Shown: positions 10,380 through 23,497 of the stretch, piece after piece
Layout of the letters: the number at the start of each line of letters is the position of its first letter
How positions within the stretch are numbered: the stretch's first letter is position 1
Source: Haemonchus contortus
Lineage: Eukaryota > Nematoda > Chromadorea > Rhabditida > Trichostrongylidae
Length of the DNA: 64,000 nucleotides
Direction of reading: 5' to 3'
NCBI GenBank assembly: GCA_000469685.2
Contig: LS997567.1
Location: 16,659,452-16,723,451 of the forward strand
Translations under genes and position numbers: made by a program
Notes under the pieces: model-generated
Databases searched by the model: none
Told to the model about the DNA's origin: nothing
What the model saw: only the letters and a program-made list of their open reading frames with translations

Positions 10380-13300
10380 GGATAGGGGAGTCAATCGCCG
10401 TACAGTCTCCGGTACTTGCCCAAAGACGCAGGTCGATTCATGAGATGGACTACCTATTTCTGCTGTGCTGGTCGGTGTACATTCTCTACCTCGCAGGTGT
10501 ATCCACGCATACGTGTGTGGTGAGTCTGAGGGCACAGTTGGTATACTGCTCATCAACTCAGCCAAAAGCTTGCATTCGAAAGACTGTGACGTTTTTGGGA
10601 TGCGAATCGGGGCCGCCTTAAAAAACCAAGTTCCTCGTTCACTTTGAGGTAGCTTAGCTAGTCCCCGTATTCGACCCATATGTGAATTTTTGTAGCCTAT
10701 GGATTACTTTTATCTGATTTTATCGCGTTGTACGAGTTCTCGATGATGTGGTGACACCTTCCTCACACAAGCATGCAATATCGCTTCAATTTTTTTTCGC
10801 ATATTTCTCCATCGCTACTTGTGATGAGTTTGGTGATCTTTGCAATCCCCCACCGACTTCGCTTTTGACATGGGTAACTCAGCAGTACAACTCCACCTTC
10901 ACGCTGGGTTTTGCTCTCGATGTTGCTCTCGAAGGGCTGTTAGATAGTGATTTAGCCATATCGTCCAGTACTTCTCGGTCAACATCTGCGAAGATCGCAA
11001 CGCCTGTGCCTGTATTAGGGTCTGTAGACGTGCCCTTTCTGTCGAAGGCATTTATATGCTGTCCAGATCGTCCGATTCCTCGTTCTCAGGGAGAGTGATT
11101 TCTATATCTCGTTGAAGGAAGTCAATTGGCCTCAGTGCAGTGAAGGTGCCCTCCATATTAGTCTTTTGGTAGGTCTATGGTCTCAAGTTAAGACATCCTT
11201 TAATTTCTGCGAGAAGAGTATCCATCATATTTTTGTTGGAATTCTTCTCCCTACAGTCTTTGTCATCGCCTGTTTGACTGATTGAATGAGTCCTTCCTAA
11301 AATCCGACTTTGCAAGGCGAATATAGCGTAATATGATGTCATTCAATCATTTCATCACTCATTTCTCGTGCTACAGTACCGGTCAGTGCGGTATGCGTTT
11401 TTAATTTTTTAAACGTGACTTTCGCAAATTACAACCTTTCGGCGGGGAACCTAAACAGCAGGTAACTTGAACAGTTAGTAACATTATACTTGCGCAGCAG
11501 TCTAGCAGCACAGTTCCATCCAAAACTGGCGCTTCGTTTCCAAACAGCCACCAACGCAACTTTTGCCTTCGATAATTCGCGGGCTTAGGAATTTCGAGGT
11601 AGTTCTTGCTCCTTTGTGTCACGTCATGCAACTAGTACACCAATAAGGCTCTTCCAAGGCACTCGGGAATCTGTAAGTAACGGCAAGGTCAAGTTGACCC
11701 CTTCATTCGAGGCTTCCAGGAGCCTTAACATCCAGGCGAGTTATCGAAATTCAAGGCGTGTCTGTTATGTGCGTACAAACGATTTAGAAGAAGCACAAGG
11801 TCACAGGGTCAGCCGAAGTCAAAAGTCACCCACAGGCAGCGAGATTGACGCTATGTTTGTCGATAGAAAAATTGTGCAGCGTGCAACAAATGGATTTTCA
11901 AAACTTTTCGCGAAATCTCGCCCCCGAGAGACCAATCCATCCGTAAACACTGTTCTACGTCTTTTGAAGGAGGTCGGTCAGTTTGGACATCGTCCAGCAA
12001 AGAAGCCGCTGATTCTGCCATGAATCGCAAAGGGCTTCTAGGTTGGGCTCATTTTACAAAAACTGGGTAGTCCAGCAGTGAGGTAAGGCCATCTAAAGCG
12101 ACAAACCGAAGTTTTTGCTGTCTGGCAAGGATGAAATAAAGTTTGTGTGACGTCCAATCGGTACAAGATGTCATGAAAGTTACCAGCTGCCAACTGTGAA
12201 ATATGGCGGGGGTAGGGTGACGGTTCATGGCAGCTTCTGTGGCAAAGGGGTGTGCCCTCTCTGGAGTATCGAGAACAAGATGGATTCCAAGATGTGCACC
12301 AACATTATGGAGGTTGTTATCTACCCGTTCATTCGCAGTACTGACTCGGTCACTTAATTTTCCAGGAAAACCATGACCCGAAGCACAAAACGAAGCTGCT
12401 CACCAACTGATTCCGTTCCTCTGTTACCGTGGCCATTGCAGTCCCCAGAACTGAATTTTATTGAACATCTGTAGGATTGCCTCAATTTAAAAGCCTTTGA
12501 GCCCACAACAAGCACGACAAGCTCCTCAACTTAAGACCATATGGGTGAACATCATTCAAGAGATCGACAAACTCATCAAGTCCATGCCAAGCCGATTTAG
12601 GCCATCATTGACTCTAAAGGTTATGCTACGAAATTGAAGTCTTACTCGTTATATTTGCTCTTATGCAAGTTGCTGCGCTGAGAAAGAGAAAATTAAGGCA
12701 AATTGATTTTTCACTGGTATTATAGGGCTTAACCTTTTTTTTTGACAAAAGCCTCTCAAAATATTCCACAATTAACTTGGGCTACTGAAAACGTGCTATC
12801 TGATCACATTCAGTGATAGGCATTCACAGTGAAAAAACCAGATGTAAAGATGTTGTCTTAAAGAAGTTGCGTTTAAAAAAGTGAAAACGCATACTTCACT
12901 GACCGTTTCTGTACGTTCTCATCCATACGATTCGATTCTTCCCCACTATTGAGACTCTGAGCACCTATTACGAATACCGCAGCGTTGTTGCAGGTTACCG
13001 TTTCCGCTTCCCCTCTTGGAGCTACGAATCTACGGAAATCATTTGAAAAATTTGTGCGCTCTTCCATCAGAAACCATTCCAGGTGTATTATTGATGTCTT
13101 TGACGATCGACTTTACGTCTCCATATTTCTTGATACCCTCCTTTATTGAACATGCTCCCGGGACGGGACGGACGTATAAGTTCGACGCGATTTCGTTTGC
13201 CATGATTCGACCAGGCACGTTGTTGCTAAGGTCATACAGGGTGGTGGCACTCCGGAAGAATGGGGATGCGTTGACCCCAAATGTGGCTCGTGTAGATCAA

Positions 13301-14300
13301 TGACGAGTGTGTAGTCTTACGAAGCGGGCTCTGCGATGTCTTTCACCCACAAGCATTGAGTAACGTCTCGGTTGGCCTCATGAAGGTAGATTTGAAGAAA
13401 GGCTCTCTCTACGTCCGATATTAAGACGTATTCTCCAACTCTAAATCGCGACGAAAGGCCATATATCTTTGACAGCATTGTTGGTCCTTGGTGGACTATG
13501 TCGTCTGATGATGGACATCTTTGTAATGGGCAGAGACTTCGAAAACTATATTGAACTTGGTAGTGTCCTTCGCGGTTATGAAAGGTTGGTGCGGGAAGTA
13601 GTGCTTCATTCCCCCAAAGATATCTCCCGAATCATTGATAACTTCCAAAATGCTTTTCGTTCTGTTCTTAGAAGACACTTTGGTACTGCTGGAGTATAGG
13701 CGGTATGTCCCTGTATATTTTGAGGACATTTTGAAGGCTTTTCAATGCTAGAGCTCGATTGTCCGGCAAGAATGTGTGCTTATTTTTGAAAGGAAGCCTC
13801 ACAAAATATCCCTCCTTATGCGTCTCGATCGTTTCGTTGGACTACTGTAGTGCCTTTGCATTGGTTGTTTCGTTTTCAACCCTCTCCGGTCCTCTTCTCT
13901 AATATCCGTCAATGTTTCTCCCATGAAACATTCTCATACTGTGCATAGATTGTGATGATCGAGAACGTATATCTTCTGAGACATCCTTGTTTCGGAATTT
14001 TCTCCCTGAAACCATGTACCTTATTATAGTGGGAATCAATAGCAATCAAAAGCTAGTGTGAGCTGTAGCTGATCGAACTTAACGAGTTGCCACAATTTAT
14101 CACATGCGATGATGACTTGAGGATGGTGTGGTTCGATATCATGAAAAAATGCTGGCAGGGTTTGACAGTGCTTATGGATGATTGGCTTGAGACGAACCTT
14201 AACGAAGACGATGTTCATAAGAAACAGATTTGTACCTGATGTTTCCTTCACGCTAAGTGGAACGAATGGCTCTGAATGCTCTAACTATGCATATCTAGGT
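10380..14300 (-). mobile_element. BEL/Pao LTR retrotransposon remnant, split by a Tc1-like element
   Basis: Minus-strand frames give the parts of a BEL/Pao pol in order. The end of the aspartic-protease/linker region lies at about 14140-14040 (HHPQVIIACDKLWQLVKFDQ). The RT region lies at about 13640-13330 (HYFPHQPFITAKDTTKFNIV, then SAHYKD, SDVERAFLQIYLHEANRDVT and CLWVKD). An integrase segment lies at about 11340-11120 (GLIQSVKQAMTKTVGRR) and the integrase C-terminal segment at about 10980-10910 (MLTEKYWTIWLNHYLTALR). Stops and frameshifts are frequent. RNase H and part of the integrase are missing where a plus-strand Tc1-like copy interrupts at about 11.7-12.7 kb. No LTRs were recognised, and gag is absent or replaced by the PLE starting at about 14.46 kb. 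Family assignment is firm; limits are approximate. Confidence 0.75.
11700..12660 (+). pseudogene. Tc1-like transposase pseudogene inside the BEL/Pao remnant
   Basis: From about 11870 the plus strand encodes a transposase with many frame changes: NPSVNTVLRLLKEVGQFGHR, KKPLI and GWAHFTKTG; then NMAGVG and GKGCALSGVSRTRW (the region before the second catalytic site); then the HDPKHK-like block at 12375 and SPELNFIEHL-like sequence at about 12440. The C-terminus has KTIWVNIIQEIDKLIKSMPS followed by RF. This order matches Caenorhabditis Tc1-type (DD34E) proteins. At least four frameshifts plus stops make it inactive. I could not find its inverted repeats, so the limits are those of recognisable coding sequence. 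Confidence 0.78.
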
Positions 14301-14459
14301 CGGGAAGTCAACATGGTAAACGACGTAGAACCGGAGCTGAGCTGAAGAAAAGGCGCCTTTTGGGTGCATTTGAGAATAATAGGCATCGAACGTCCGGCTG
14401 CCGCTCACCATTTTGACACTTCTGTTCTCCCTGCTTTGACCTATGCCTCGATGTTAGAA

Positions 14460-16860
14460 TCCTTACGAAATCGAAAAATGTCAGAATCCTTGTCCAGAAT
14501 CTGTGTCTAGCTCCAGAGTTACGGTCATCGGGAACGCAGTATTGTCAGACGAAGCATTCGCTCTTTCAGAGTTAGAACCCAACTACGCCCCTAGCCAATC
14601 ACTCGGCTATGGTACACTACGTAAAATGGGGGTAGCTTGCAAGCTCTGCACGATCGCCTCCGCCGCAAAGCTAAAATGCACTCGCTTTTCGATAACGCTC
14701 AGCATGCAGAACACAATATGACGATTCCGCCGCTGCCTTTCCCCGTCATGTTTCTACTGCCACAAGAGCCTAATGCTGTTACTGATACGAAGTTCCGCCT
14801 ATTCGCAACAACACTCTTCTCAGAGCTCCGCCGAAACATACGCTTCCACCCAACCTAATTGCTGCTCAAAGACATGACTCAAGGAACTGGGAATTATCGC
14901 AGTCGGGTGTAATAAAAATAAGCGTAAGCGACAAAGGAGGGGAGATTGCACCTGCGTTTGTGGTTGCACCTCCAAGATCAATCCACATGCAGTCCTTCCG
15001 CCCCTGGGGAACGAGGCAGTATCGGCATCTGAAAAAAGTGTGGACAGAGACGGCGAAATTGGCGCACTTGCCAAAAACTGTGATCAGCAGACTCAAAAGT
15101 GATCTACCCATATGTCCCGTATTGTATCTGCTTGTTGAATCTCATAAACTTCCCCAGGATGGCATACATATTGAGAACCCTAGCAGGTTTATAGTTAGAC
15201 CGTTATAAGTTGTGTCGGTCCCTACGGATAGGATTGCTCGGTTTCTCAACCTAATCCTAATACAACTATGGCAGTTTGTCCCAGCACACTTACTGACAGT
15301 AATGAGTTCCTAAAAATACGTGAAGCCAGGTTAGAGAGAGGAAATGTAATGGAGTCATTCGACGTGACTTCATTATACACAAACGTATCAAGGGGAAGTA
15401 TTGCATAGCAAGCAGTACAGGAAATCCTGTCTGAGCACCATGCTAGTCTGAATTTGTATGGCCTCACTATCAGGCACATTATGTTGCTGCTCGACGAGAG
15501 CCTAAAGTGTGGCGTCTTCAGGTGGTCGGGTGATACTATAAGCAAGTGAGAAGACTGGCTGTGGGCCAGAGGTTAGCACCAGCGCTGGCTATAGCGTTCA
15601 TGTCGAAGGTTGAAAGGCCCGCCTTGGAACGAAGGCCATAATTTACTGCCGGTATGTCGACGACTGTTTTATCGTGTGCTCCACTCACACTGAGATGGAC
15701 ACCTGTTTTGAATTACTCAATAGGCAGTCTAAACACATTAAGTTCACAAGGGAAAAACCGGTGGAGAATTGGCTCGCCTTCCTTCCTCAACGTTCAGACG
15801 AAATTCTCGCATGGTATCCAAAAAACGAAGTGGTATCGAAAGCCTAGCGGTAAGAATATCCTCGTCCATTGCAGTTCAGCGCATCCTGAAGACGAAAACT
15901 GCCATTGTCGAGAACGTGTATGAAACGGCTTCTGCAGTTTTGTCTGAAGGCGATTCTAAAACGGAGTCCATGGAAATGGCTTGTCGGATTGCGCAGGAGA
16001 ATGGATATGATTGCGATGGGCAGCCTGCGTGGCGTATAAGAGGTGCTAGGATGGAACATGCGCAAGAGGAAAGGCACACAAAGGTACCCTTCTGTGTAAC
16101 TTTCGTTTCAGATGATAGCTGCCATTCGCGCTTGTCTCCGAAATGCTGATCTCCAGGATAGTGTGTGAGTGGTCGAAATACCTCCCTCGATCCTCGAAAG
16201 ACAATGGTTCGAAACCGCTTTTACGATCGGGGTGCCAAACGCCCTCTTGTGTGATTTGCCCTTCCGGAAAGGAAGGTGATTGTATGATCTCAGGAGTCGT
16301 ATATCTCATCACATGCCAACTGTGTGGGGAGGAATATGTAGGGGAAAAGTGATGGCCACCCTGCGTCTGGATAAAAGAGCATGGGTTGAAGCATGGGTTG
16401 GATGGGTTGAAAAAGTCTAGAAAGTTCCATTACAGGATACAGCACCATGTATATGAAGGCGTGACGGTCTCTGTTATGATACTCTCGATACTATGCACGA
16501 TACGATGGGTTTGCACTGTGGATCGCAGCAAAGAACCCGACGATCAACAGGAAAGACGAATGCGTGGCGATTACCAGGGAGCTCGCGCCATTCGCAGACT
16601 TGTGTGGCTTTGATCTACACGGTCGATACCCTCGCGGAAGCGCCGCGGAAGGGGCTGACGGGTGAAAATACCCAGCTTCGCTGACAAACAGCTCCGGCCG
16701 GTGACAGGTCAACTCATCGCTTCTGTTTTACTTCCCTCTAGAATGCTCTTCTTGTAGTCTGAAATGGTAACCCACGAATCACAAAATAATTACGATTTAC
16801 AGGGTCCGACGAAGGCGAAATTGCCGAAGCGTAAGCCGTGTGTATAAAGTGTTATTACCA
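14460..16860 (+). mobile_element. Penelope-like retroelement, nearly full-length ORF, broken
   Basis: This is the most complete PLE here. The N-terminal region begins near 14500. The conserved HLPKTVISRLKSDLPICPVL block and HKLPQDGIHIENPS lie at 15060-15200. The finger/palm block FDVTSLYTNVSRGS is at about 15360. The catalytic YVDD is intact at 15653-15664 (CRYVDDCFIVCSTHTEMD), followed by ENWLAFLNVQ and WYRKPSGKNILVHCSSAHPE at about 15830. The C-terminal GIY-YIG endonuclease reads GVVYLITCQLCGEEYVGE at about 16295-16350. Together these are the RT plus GIY-YIG fusion diagnostic of Penelope elements. At least six stops or frameshifts interrupt it. The end at about 16.8 kb has the GACGAAGGCGAAATTGCCGA motif shared with other PLE 3' ends. 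Confidence 0.85.
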
Positions 16861-16889
16861 ATCTCGAAGGCTAATACAACTAACGACGA

Positions 16890-19800
16890 AGTTATACCAT
16901 GGAGAGTTGGACTCTACGAAAGCAGGATGAACATGCTGCCAGCCTTACTCAACGCTCTTGGAAAAAATGCTCCGAACTTCTCTATTCTTCTAATTTCTCT
17001 TCCTACGCGCAAGCAGAAACGAATCCGGAGTCTGAGCTCCGTCAGCGAACGATGCTCAGGATACTGCAATCTGAATCATGAATCCGATGCGAATCTGCAA
17101 TCTGAATCATGAATCATGAACTCACCACTTTGTACCGGCTTGCTTAGTAAATGTATTGAAGAGTATGCTATTCTCCGTTGTGAAAGGAGTCGGATGACCG
17201 GAGGGGGAGTTGCTATGTTCATAAGAAAAACCTTAAATTATTCAACCATATTGTCGGAGTCTGTTCAGGTGGTTATGAACTTCGAGCCGCGGACATCGCT
17301 CCTCCCGACCTTGCGTCAGAATTGTGCTAATATATAGGCCTCCGTCATGTCTTCCTACTATGTAGGAGCAATTAGGAAAAACAGTCAGCGATTTAGCTGC
17401 GTATCAATGCCGGTCCTCGTTGTAGGTGATTTCAATACTCCAGAAATCGATTGGGTTCAATGGATTAGCTGCAGAGATATCACTCATCCACTTTTTAACA
17501 CTTTCGCATCTCATGGATTCAAACAATACTTTGATCAGCCCACTAGGGGTAACAATTAGTTTGACCTTCTATTTTCAAATGATCATGATCTCATAAGTAG
17601 CGCTTCAGTCAAGTCACCAATCGGCCATAGTGATCATTACTGTGTCTCCTTTAGTATCACGGGACTACTGTTCCCTGCACTCCGGTTTTCGAGTTTTTTT
17701 TTGCCAAATGCAATTACTCTCTCATTTGTAGTTACCTGATCAGTATCCAATGAATTCCCTCTTCTGGGACGGTAACCACTGATGATGAAACGTACATGAT
17801 GTTCCTCTCTATACTCAAGCGCATCATAGATCTGTTTCTTCCCTGTGGTTACTCTCCCCACCAGAGAAACCTTCCCAGTCTATCTACAAAACATAATGGA
17901 CCACAAGGATTGCCTCTTGCAATATGCCAGACTGAGCGGTGATTGGACCGAGTACAGAGCTTTTTCAAACAAATTTTCAAACAAGCTCATCAAATTCAAT
18001 AGCAGTTTCGAAAAGAAGATCATAGAATTCAGTAGTAGGCATCGCTTTTTCAAGTTCATCAAGTCAAATTTCCAAAGCAAATCTTTATTAATGGATTTGA
18101 AATTGCAACGTAGACTTCTAGTGAACGATTTTGATAAGGCTAATGCCTTGGCGGCTGAGTTTAGCAAAGTGTTTCGAGACGACAACAATGATCTTCCTCC
18201 ATTCTCGCCTTACATTTCAGAGGAGATGCTGACTTTTCCTCATTCCCATGCGAATGATATCTATGAGCTTCTGAAAAAGTTGTCCTGTTCATCGTCGATT
18301 ACACCTGACCATGTGCCGGTCGAGTTCATTAAGAATATAGCTCACGCTAAGCTTTTGTCTTGTCCATTCATTTAATCAGTCCATGATGTTTTCTCGAGTT
18401 CCTAGATTGTAGAAGCACTCGTACATCGCGCCCACTTTGAAGAAAGCGCCCTCGTCTGATGTTTCTAACTACAGGCCCACCAGCATTACATCCATGTTCT
18501 GTAGGGTGTTTGAGAAGCTGCTGAAAAGCATATTCTTGACCATCTTGCAGAGAACAAGTTGATTCCTGATTCAAAACATGGTTTTGTAACAGGAAGGTAA
18601 CTGTGATTACGAATATGCTTGAATCACTTAATGACCGGACAGAAGCTTCAGATATAAGAAGAGTGCCGATGTGATCTACTTTGACTTGACCAAAGCTTTT
18701 GATAAAGTCAGTCATAAAAAGCTGATCTATAAAATTCGTAAGTTCGGATTCCATGGTAAAGTGTACAAGTGAATAGAGGAATACCTCAGCGAGCGTAGTT
18801 ACCAAGTTCGCATAGGCAACTCTTTTTTGGAAAGAGTGGGGTTCCTTTAGAGGGGTCATATCCTCCATTCTTTTCAATACATATATTCTGCGGACTTACC
18901 CATGATTGTTCTCATTACGATGTTGTGTGTAAACAGTATGTTGATGGTTTGAAATTTTACAAAGTTATTGACTCTTTCTCTGTCCTATACCAAATCCGGT
19001 GAAAATGTAGTTGGGGGGGAGGGGCACCCATCCGAAGGTCAGTATATCAAGAAAAGAATTCAGTCTAACGTGTTAGTCCTTGTTATATTAGTGTTGTATC
19101 GTATGCGTAGTGGATGATGGGAACCGACCACTATAGCTCCTTTATGCGGTTTTAGCTAGGGAAATTTATATTCCCAAATAAGCCTAGGAGGGTAGGAGCA
19201 CCTGGGTGGCTGGGATGATCACCTCCTGCAAAAAAAAAAAGAAAAAAGAAAGAAAACTTGCCCACTGCGGTGCTCCTTCTACGAAAGCCCTTATTTAAAA
19301 ACTGGCATGTCCGTGATATAACGCGGCATACGCGTTTCATTGAGTTCATTTCTTGATATACTAGCCTTTGAATGGGTGGCCCCCCAACTACATTTACACA
19401 ACAAATACGTCATATGCACTTGGGTCCTCCTGGCTCGTCCGCCTACTTCATAGATACTGAAGAGGTTCCTAATGTAAACGATGTTAAGGACCTAAGGTTC
19501 CTATACAATGATAAGCTTGACTTCTCGTCACATTGTGACCTAATCTGCAAAAAGGTGTACCATGGAACCTATCATACTTTCAAAGTTCTAACAACCAAGG
19601 ACACGGAGGGCGCGCGATTCACGCGTGACCCCATTGGAGTCTTCGCGCACGCAGCATCGTTTCAGTACATATTTGTTGAGATGGACCAAATAAATATGCA
19701 GTAGTCCACGGCTTCACCATGAGTAGAGCAAATCTCTCCACTATGGTAAAAAAGCTCCTTCGAAATTGAGAATTAACCTCATAGGTCAATAATTTACTTG

Positions 19801-20562
19801 CCAAACTTTCAAAATAAGAATATCTTCAAATCTTTTGATCCTAGTAAACACAATCCTTCTGTAAACGTGCATAACTGGTCATTTTTTTACTTATTCTACG
19901 TCCTAGTCCTTATTTCTTCCATTATGATGGTAGGCATGATGTTTTAGCGCATTTTGTCCGATGACCTCATTATATTGGCGCGTGAATGGCACCACACCCC
20001 CAAGGACACCACTACTACGCTTATCTCGGCTAACAAAACTTACATCCGTACATTAGTGAAGAATGGGACCGTGGTATTCTACCCTCATACGAAGAAATAC
20101 ATACACTGCTACTATTGAGAAAGTCCGAAATAATTTCGCCAGAAAAATCCTGATTCGTCGCGGTGGCTTTCTGTATTCAAGAATACCAAAGGCCGAAATA
20201 CAGAACAAGTTTTATGATCTTCCTTTGCTTCAGTCCAGACGAACTTTTTTTGACTTATGTATGACTCAACCTGCTCAGCTCATTTATCTTTTCCCAAAAC
20301 CTAAAGCACCACCAGGCGCACTTTTTTCACTGTCAGGGCAGGTCTTTCATACCTGCATTTCAGTAAATCCAACTGCTTCTCAGGCTCTCGAGCGTCCTTC
20401 AAACGCTCAATGGCAAAACTCATACACAACTTGTAAAGAAGGCATAGCTGGTCCATTTCTAATCAAATTGCTGTTATTGATTCAGTCTGTTGTGTTGCTG
20501 GTATTGTATTTGGTAAGTCGTTTCTAACGTTGTCTTATACAACGTATTGCTAAATAAATAAA
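16890..20562 (+). mobile_element. CR1-like non-LTR retrotransposon, broken and interrupted
   Basis: The apurinic-type endonuclease is at about 17190-17640 (SRMTGGGVAMFIRKTLNYST, VLVVGDFNTPEIDWV, SPIGHSDHYCVSFSI). A 176-residue open segment at 17845-18375 covers the linker (EFSSRHRFFKFIKS). RT blocks follow at 18430-18950: SNYRPTSITSMFCRVFEKLL, SKHGFVTGR and VIYFDLTKAFDKVSHKKLI. The catalytic YxDD reads YVDG at 18937-18948, so the second aspartate is lost. After a 401-bp MITE the RT thumb resumes (LRFLYNDKLDFSSHCDLICK), and it ends with IEKVRNNFARKILIRRGG and YDLPLLQSRRTFFDLCMT. The element closes with TAAATAAATAAAT at about 20550, a short 3' repeat typical of CR1-type LINEs. It is inactive. 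Confidence 0.82.
18999..19399. mobile_element. 401-bp MITE with about 55-bp inverted repeats, inserted in the LINE
   Basis: The left end GTGAAAATGTAGTTGGGGGG continues with GGCACCCATC and GGTCAGTATATCAAGAAA. The right end mirrors it (TTTCTTGATATACTAGCC ... CCAACTACATTTACAC). Flanks CAAATCCG and CAAATACG are a plausible imperfect 8-bp duplication, which would suit a hAT-like origin, although two extra bases separate the right copy from the TIR. The interior is non-coding with an A-rich run. RT coding resumes directly after it. Confidence 0.72.
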
Positions 20563-21792
20563 TCAGTATAGAAGACGGTTATATCAGATGACCATGCTTT
20601 CATTCAGTTGATGCGATGCAAAGTAAATATCACGCATGACTTCATCATGTATCAGTGTAAGTTGCGCTTTCTGCATGACAATTATATTGTTACCATTTTT
20701 ATGGCGCACCCTGAATATAGCAAATTGATCAGGGACTAAAAATCTTCTGACAACCTTCTCAGCTCCCATTAGCTGTTATCATCACTTTGGCCCGTTATTC
20801 AAGTCTCCACCGGTATATGAAGGGAGGACGTCATTTCGTTGCTAATGTAATTAAGCACTTATTATCAGCCTTTGGCATTTGTAACCAGCCTTTGTCCAAC
20901 GCCACCTATCGCGGTTTCCACGCGTTCAGTTCCCATTCCTGGTGAATCATAAGAAAGGAAAGATTGGAATGCGCTAAGCCATGAGAAAGGCTAAAGAAAG
21001 GAAAAGCAAAACCCAGCTTATCACTAATACATATCTGTTAGAGTAACAATATATATAGATAGGAGAGATCAGAAAGAATTCTATGCAACCCCGCGACTCC
21101 GCCTTAAATCCCTCCGTTAGGTCAACCAAACTGCGACCGACAAGCGCTTATTTCCTCCCTCCGTCAATGTGCGCCTTGCGCTTCGGATTCTCTTAAACTG
21201 GCAGACTAATTTAGACTTTAATCTTCCCAGAATTCTCTCACCCTTCTCACTTAGTGCCATTTTTCTGAGAATATCGGTTAATATTGTGATTGACTGTTTC
21301 TTTCGCTCAATGGTCGACTTTAATATTATATTATGAAGGTTTAATTACCCAAGTTTGAGGATTGCGCGCTAATAAACGTGTGGTCAACGGATTTTTGGAA
21401 CTCATCGTCGTATAAACCGCGTGGCAAAGAACCACTCGTAAACCACCCACGATCATGACGAATACGCCACCACCCCACCAAGTGTCAAGTTTTCACTATT
21501 AATCCAGAGGGCACAACCAGCTTAGTAGCTCTCGACCTCCGTAGCTCCCCATCACCCCTTGTTGGCTGTAATCTGTTCCTGTCACCAATTACCCTCCCCT
21601 CGCCGCCCTCTGCCCTCCTTTCGAAGTGCCAAGTTTCCACTGATATTAACACGGAAGGCTTCGCAGTCTAACAATAAGTGATAGTGCCTTCTATGATCAC
21701 TTATAATACCTTTTCACTCATTATCATCCTGTCTTTATGTACCTTGGCCCCTTCCACACACATACTATACCTACATATATATAATATATATA
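20563..21792. other. Intronic stretch without recognised gene
   Basis: A 61-codon minus frame (20584-20769) and C-rich sequence around 21460-21640 are present, but no family or exon signal is recognised. Confidence 0.35.
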
Positions 21793-22965
21793 TCCTTACT
21801 ATATATGTTATAATCCACAACTTGATGTGTCCGTTTGTATGTATGTATGTGTTTGTCTGTGTGCCGTGTAATCCGGTTTCACCTGAGAAACACCTCCAGA
21901 GGTCAAAACAGGTTTGGAATGGGTGGAGCCCAACACAGGAGTCACAGGAGAACCCATACGAGCTCTTAGGAGTTTCCCATTTCGGCACCTACCTCACCTT
22001 CCCTTCCCCCTCCTCCGAGCTCTTACGAGCTCTCAGGAGGGGGGGAGGGGTAAGTGCCGAAATGGGCGCTGTCAAGAACCAGGTATCTATTTTAGCCGCG
22101 AAAAAGTCCACGCACCCGGCAAGAAGTTCAAAGGTGAGGATTGGTTCAACAACCAGACGAAGGAGACCCATCTTTTGTGGGCTGTGCGCCCCAAAGCGAG
22201 CGGTTTTTTTCATATGCTTTCATAACTCGATTCAACGAAGGCTTGAAAGCGAGGAAAAATGTGAAGAGAGTAACCAAGACCTAATCCGTGCTGAGCATAC
22301 GTAACCTTAGCGATGCTCCGCCTACGACGGGCGGGTCGTGCATTCAAATAAAAATTGGTCAAAACATATAACTTTGTTAGAAAACGTTTTAGGATGCCGA
22401 AAAGGTGGTCAGGTGCCGCTCCAGAAAAGTGATCAAACCTCTCGGGCGGGCGGGGTTTGCACCACATGGGCGGGGATTGCATCGCTAAGGACGCTGCTAA
22501 GTTCAAAATTCATAAATCTGCTCGAAAATGTCCTGCAACGCGGGAAAAAGGTGATCGGAGGACATAGAAGATATGTGGTCAAACTTTCAAATGGGCGGGG
22601 TTCGCGTCGAGGTGGGGGGAGCTGAAAAAATTCATAGCTCCTCATAAAAATGTCCATGCGGGAAAAAAGTGATTGGAAGTTATGGAAGATATGTGGACAA
22701 ATCCCCAAAGTGGGCGGGATTCCCGCCGAGACGGGCGGTTTTAAGATTCAAGTCTTGTAACCCTGTTCAGGAACTTTTTGAAGCGAGGGAAAGGGTGATT
22801 GGAAGGTATAGAAGATATGTGGTCAAATCCGAAAAGTGGGCAGGGTTTGCACTGGACTGGGCGGGGCTAAGATCAAAAATTTGCGACTCTATCCAAAAAC
22901 GTTTCACAGCTTAGGAAAAAAGTGGTTAGGGTTTATCCCTGAACGGTATCTAACTGCTATCCTAC
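21793..22965 (+). mobile_element. Helitron-like element, 5' end and GGGCGG-rich body
   Basis: It begins TCCTTACTATATATGTTATA after TA, then has a short GTATGTATGTATGTGTTTGTC tract and the body CACCTGAGAAACACCTCCAG seen in the other copies. From 22310 it consists of several imperfect tandem units of about 110 bp (AAAAATTC..., CGGGAAAAAGGTGAT..., GTGGGCGGGG). No 3' hairpin end is seen before the MITE at 22972, so the 3' part is missing or diverged. Confidence 0.55.
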
Positions 22966-22971
22966 TATATA

Positions 22972-23497
22972 CAGTAGCGCTCAAAAGTGTCCAGTGAAAT
23001 GCTTTGACGCTTTTTCGTTCATAACTTTTTTGTTAGTAGACCAAATCGCGCAGAATTCGGATATGTTTTACTAGAGCATATTTCACCTTAACCAACACTA
23101 TTTGACTGCAAAGCTGCGACATCCACAGATAGAGCAAGGTGTTTGTTGCGGTAGCAGATTTTGCTAAAACTAAAGTTGTTGACGTCTGCACTTATTCCCA
23201 CCATATGTGCGTTTTTCACATCTATGGTGTTCGGCATTACCGCTCGTACATTTTTGACATGACAAAAAAGAAAGAGATTCTAGAAAGACCATCATCAGTA
23301 TTTGCAGTCGATTTTATTTTCATGCCCTTTGGAATATCTGGAACATGATCAGATTGCAGGTTAATAGTGGTAAATATTCACAATACACCCACGCTCCAAA
23401 TATAGAGATTTCGCACTATTAGATCCAGTAGGAAAGAAGTTACGACCGGAAAGTACGGCTGATGAACCATTTCACCGAAGACTTTTGAGCGCTACTG
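22972..23497 (+). mobile_element. TA-flanked MITE, copy B (526 bp)
   Basis: Complete, with the CAGTAGCGCTC.../...GAGCGCTACTG ends and TA on both sides. It sits between two pieces of Helitron-like sequence, so it may have inserted into that element. Confidence 0.9.

Noticed and set aside
17845..18375. Standalone 176-residue gene
   Set aside because: It lies between the endonuclease and RT blocks of the CR1-like LINE and is the linker of that protein.
20584..20769. Minus-strand 61-codon ORF as a host exon
   Set aside because: No recognised domain and no convincing paired splice sites.
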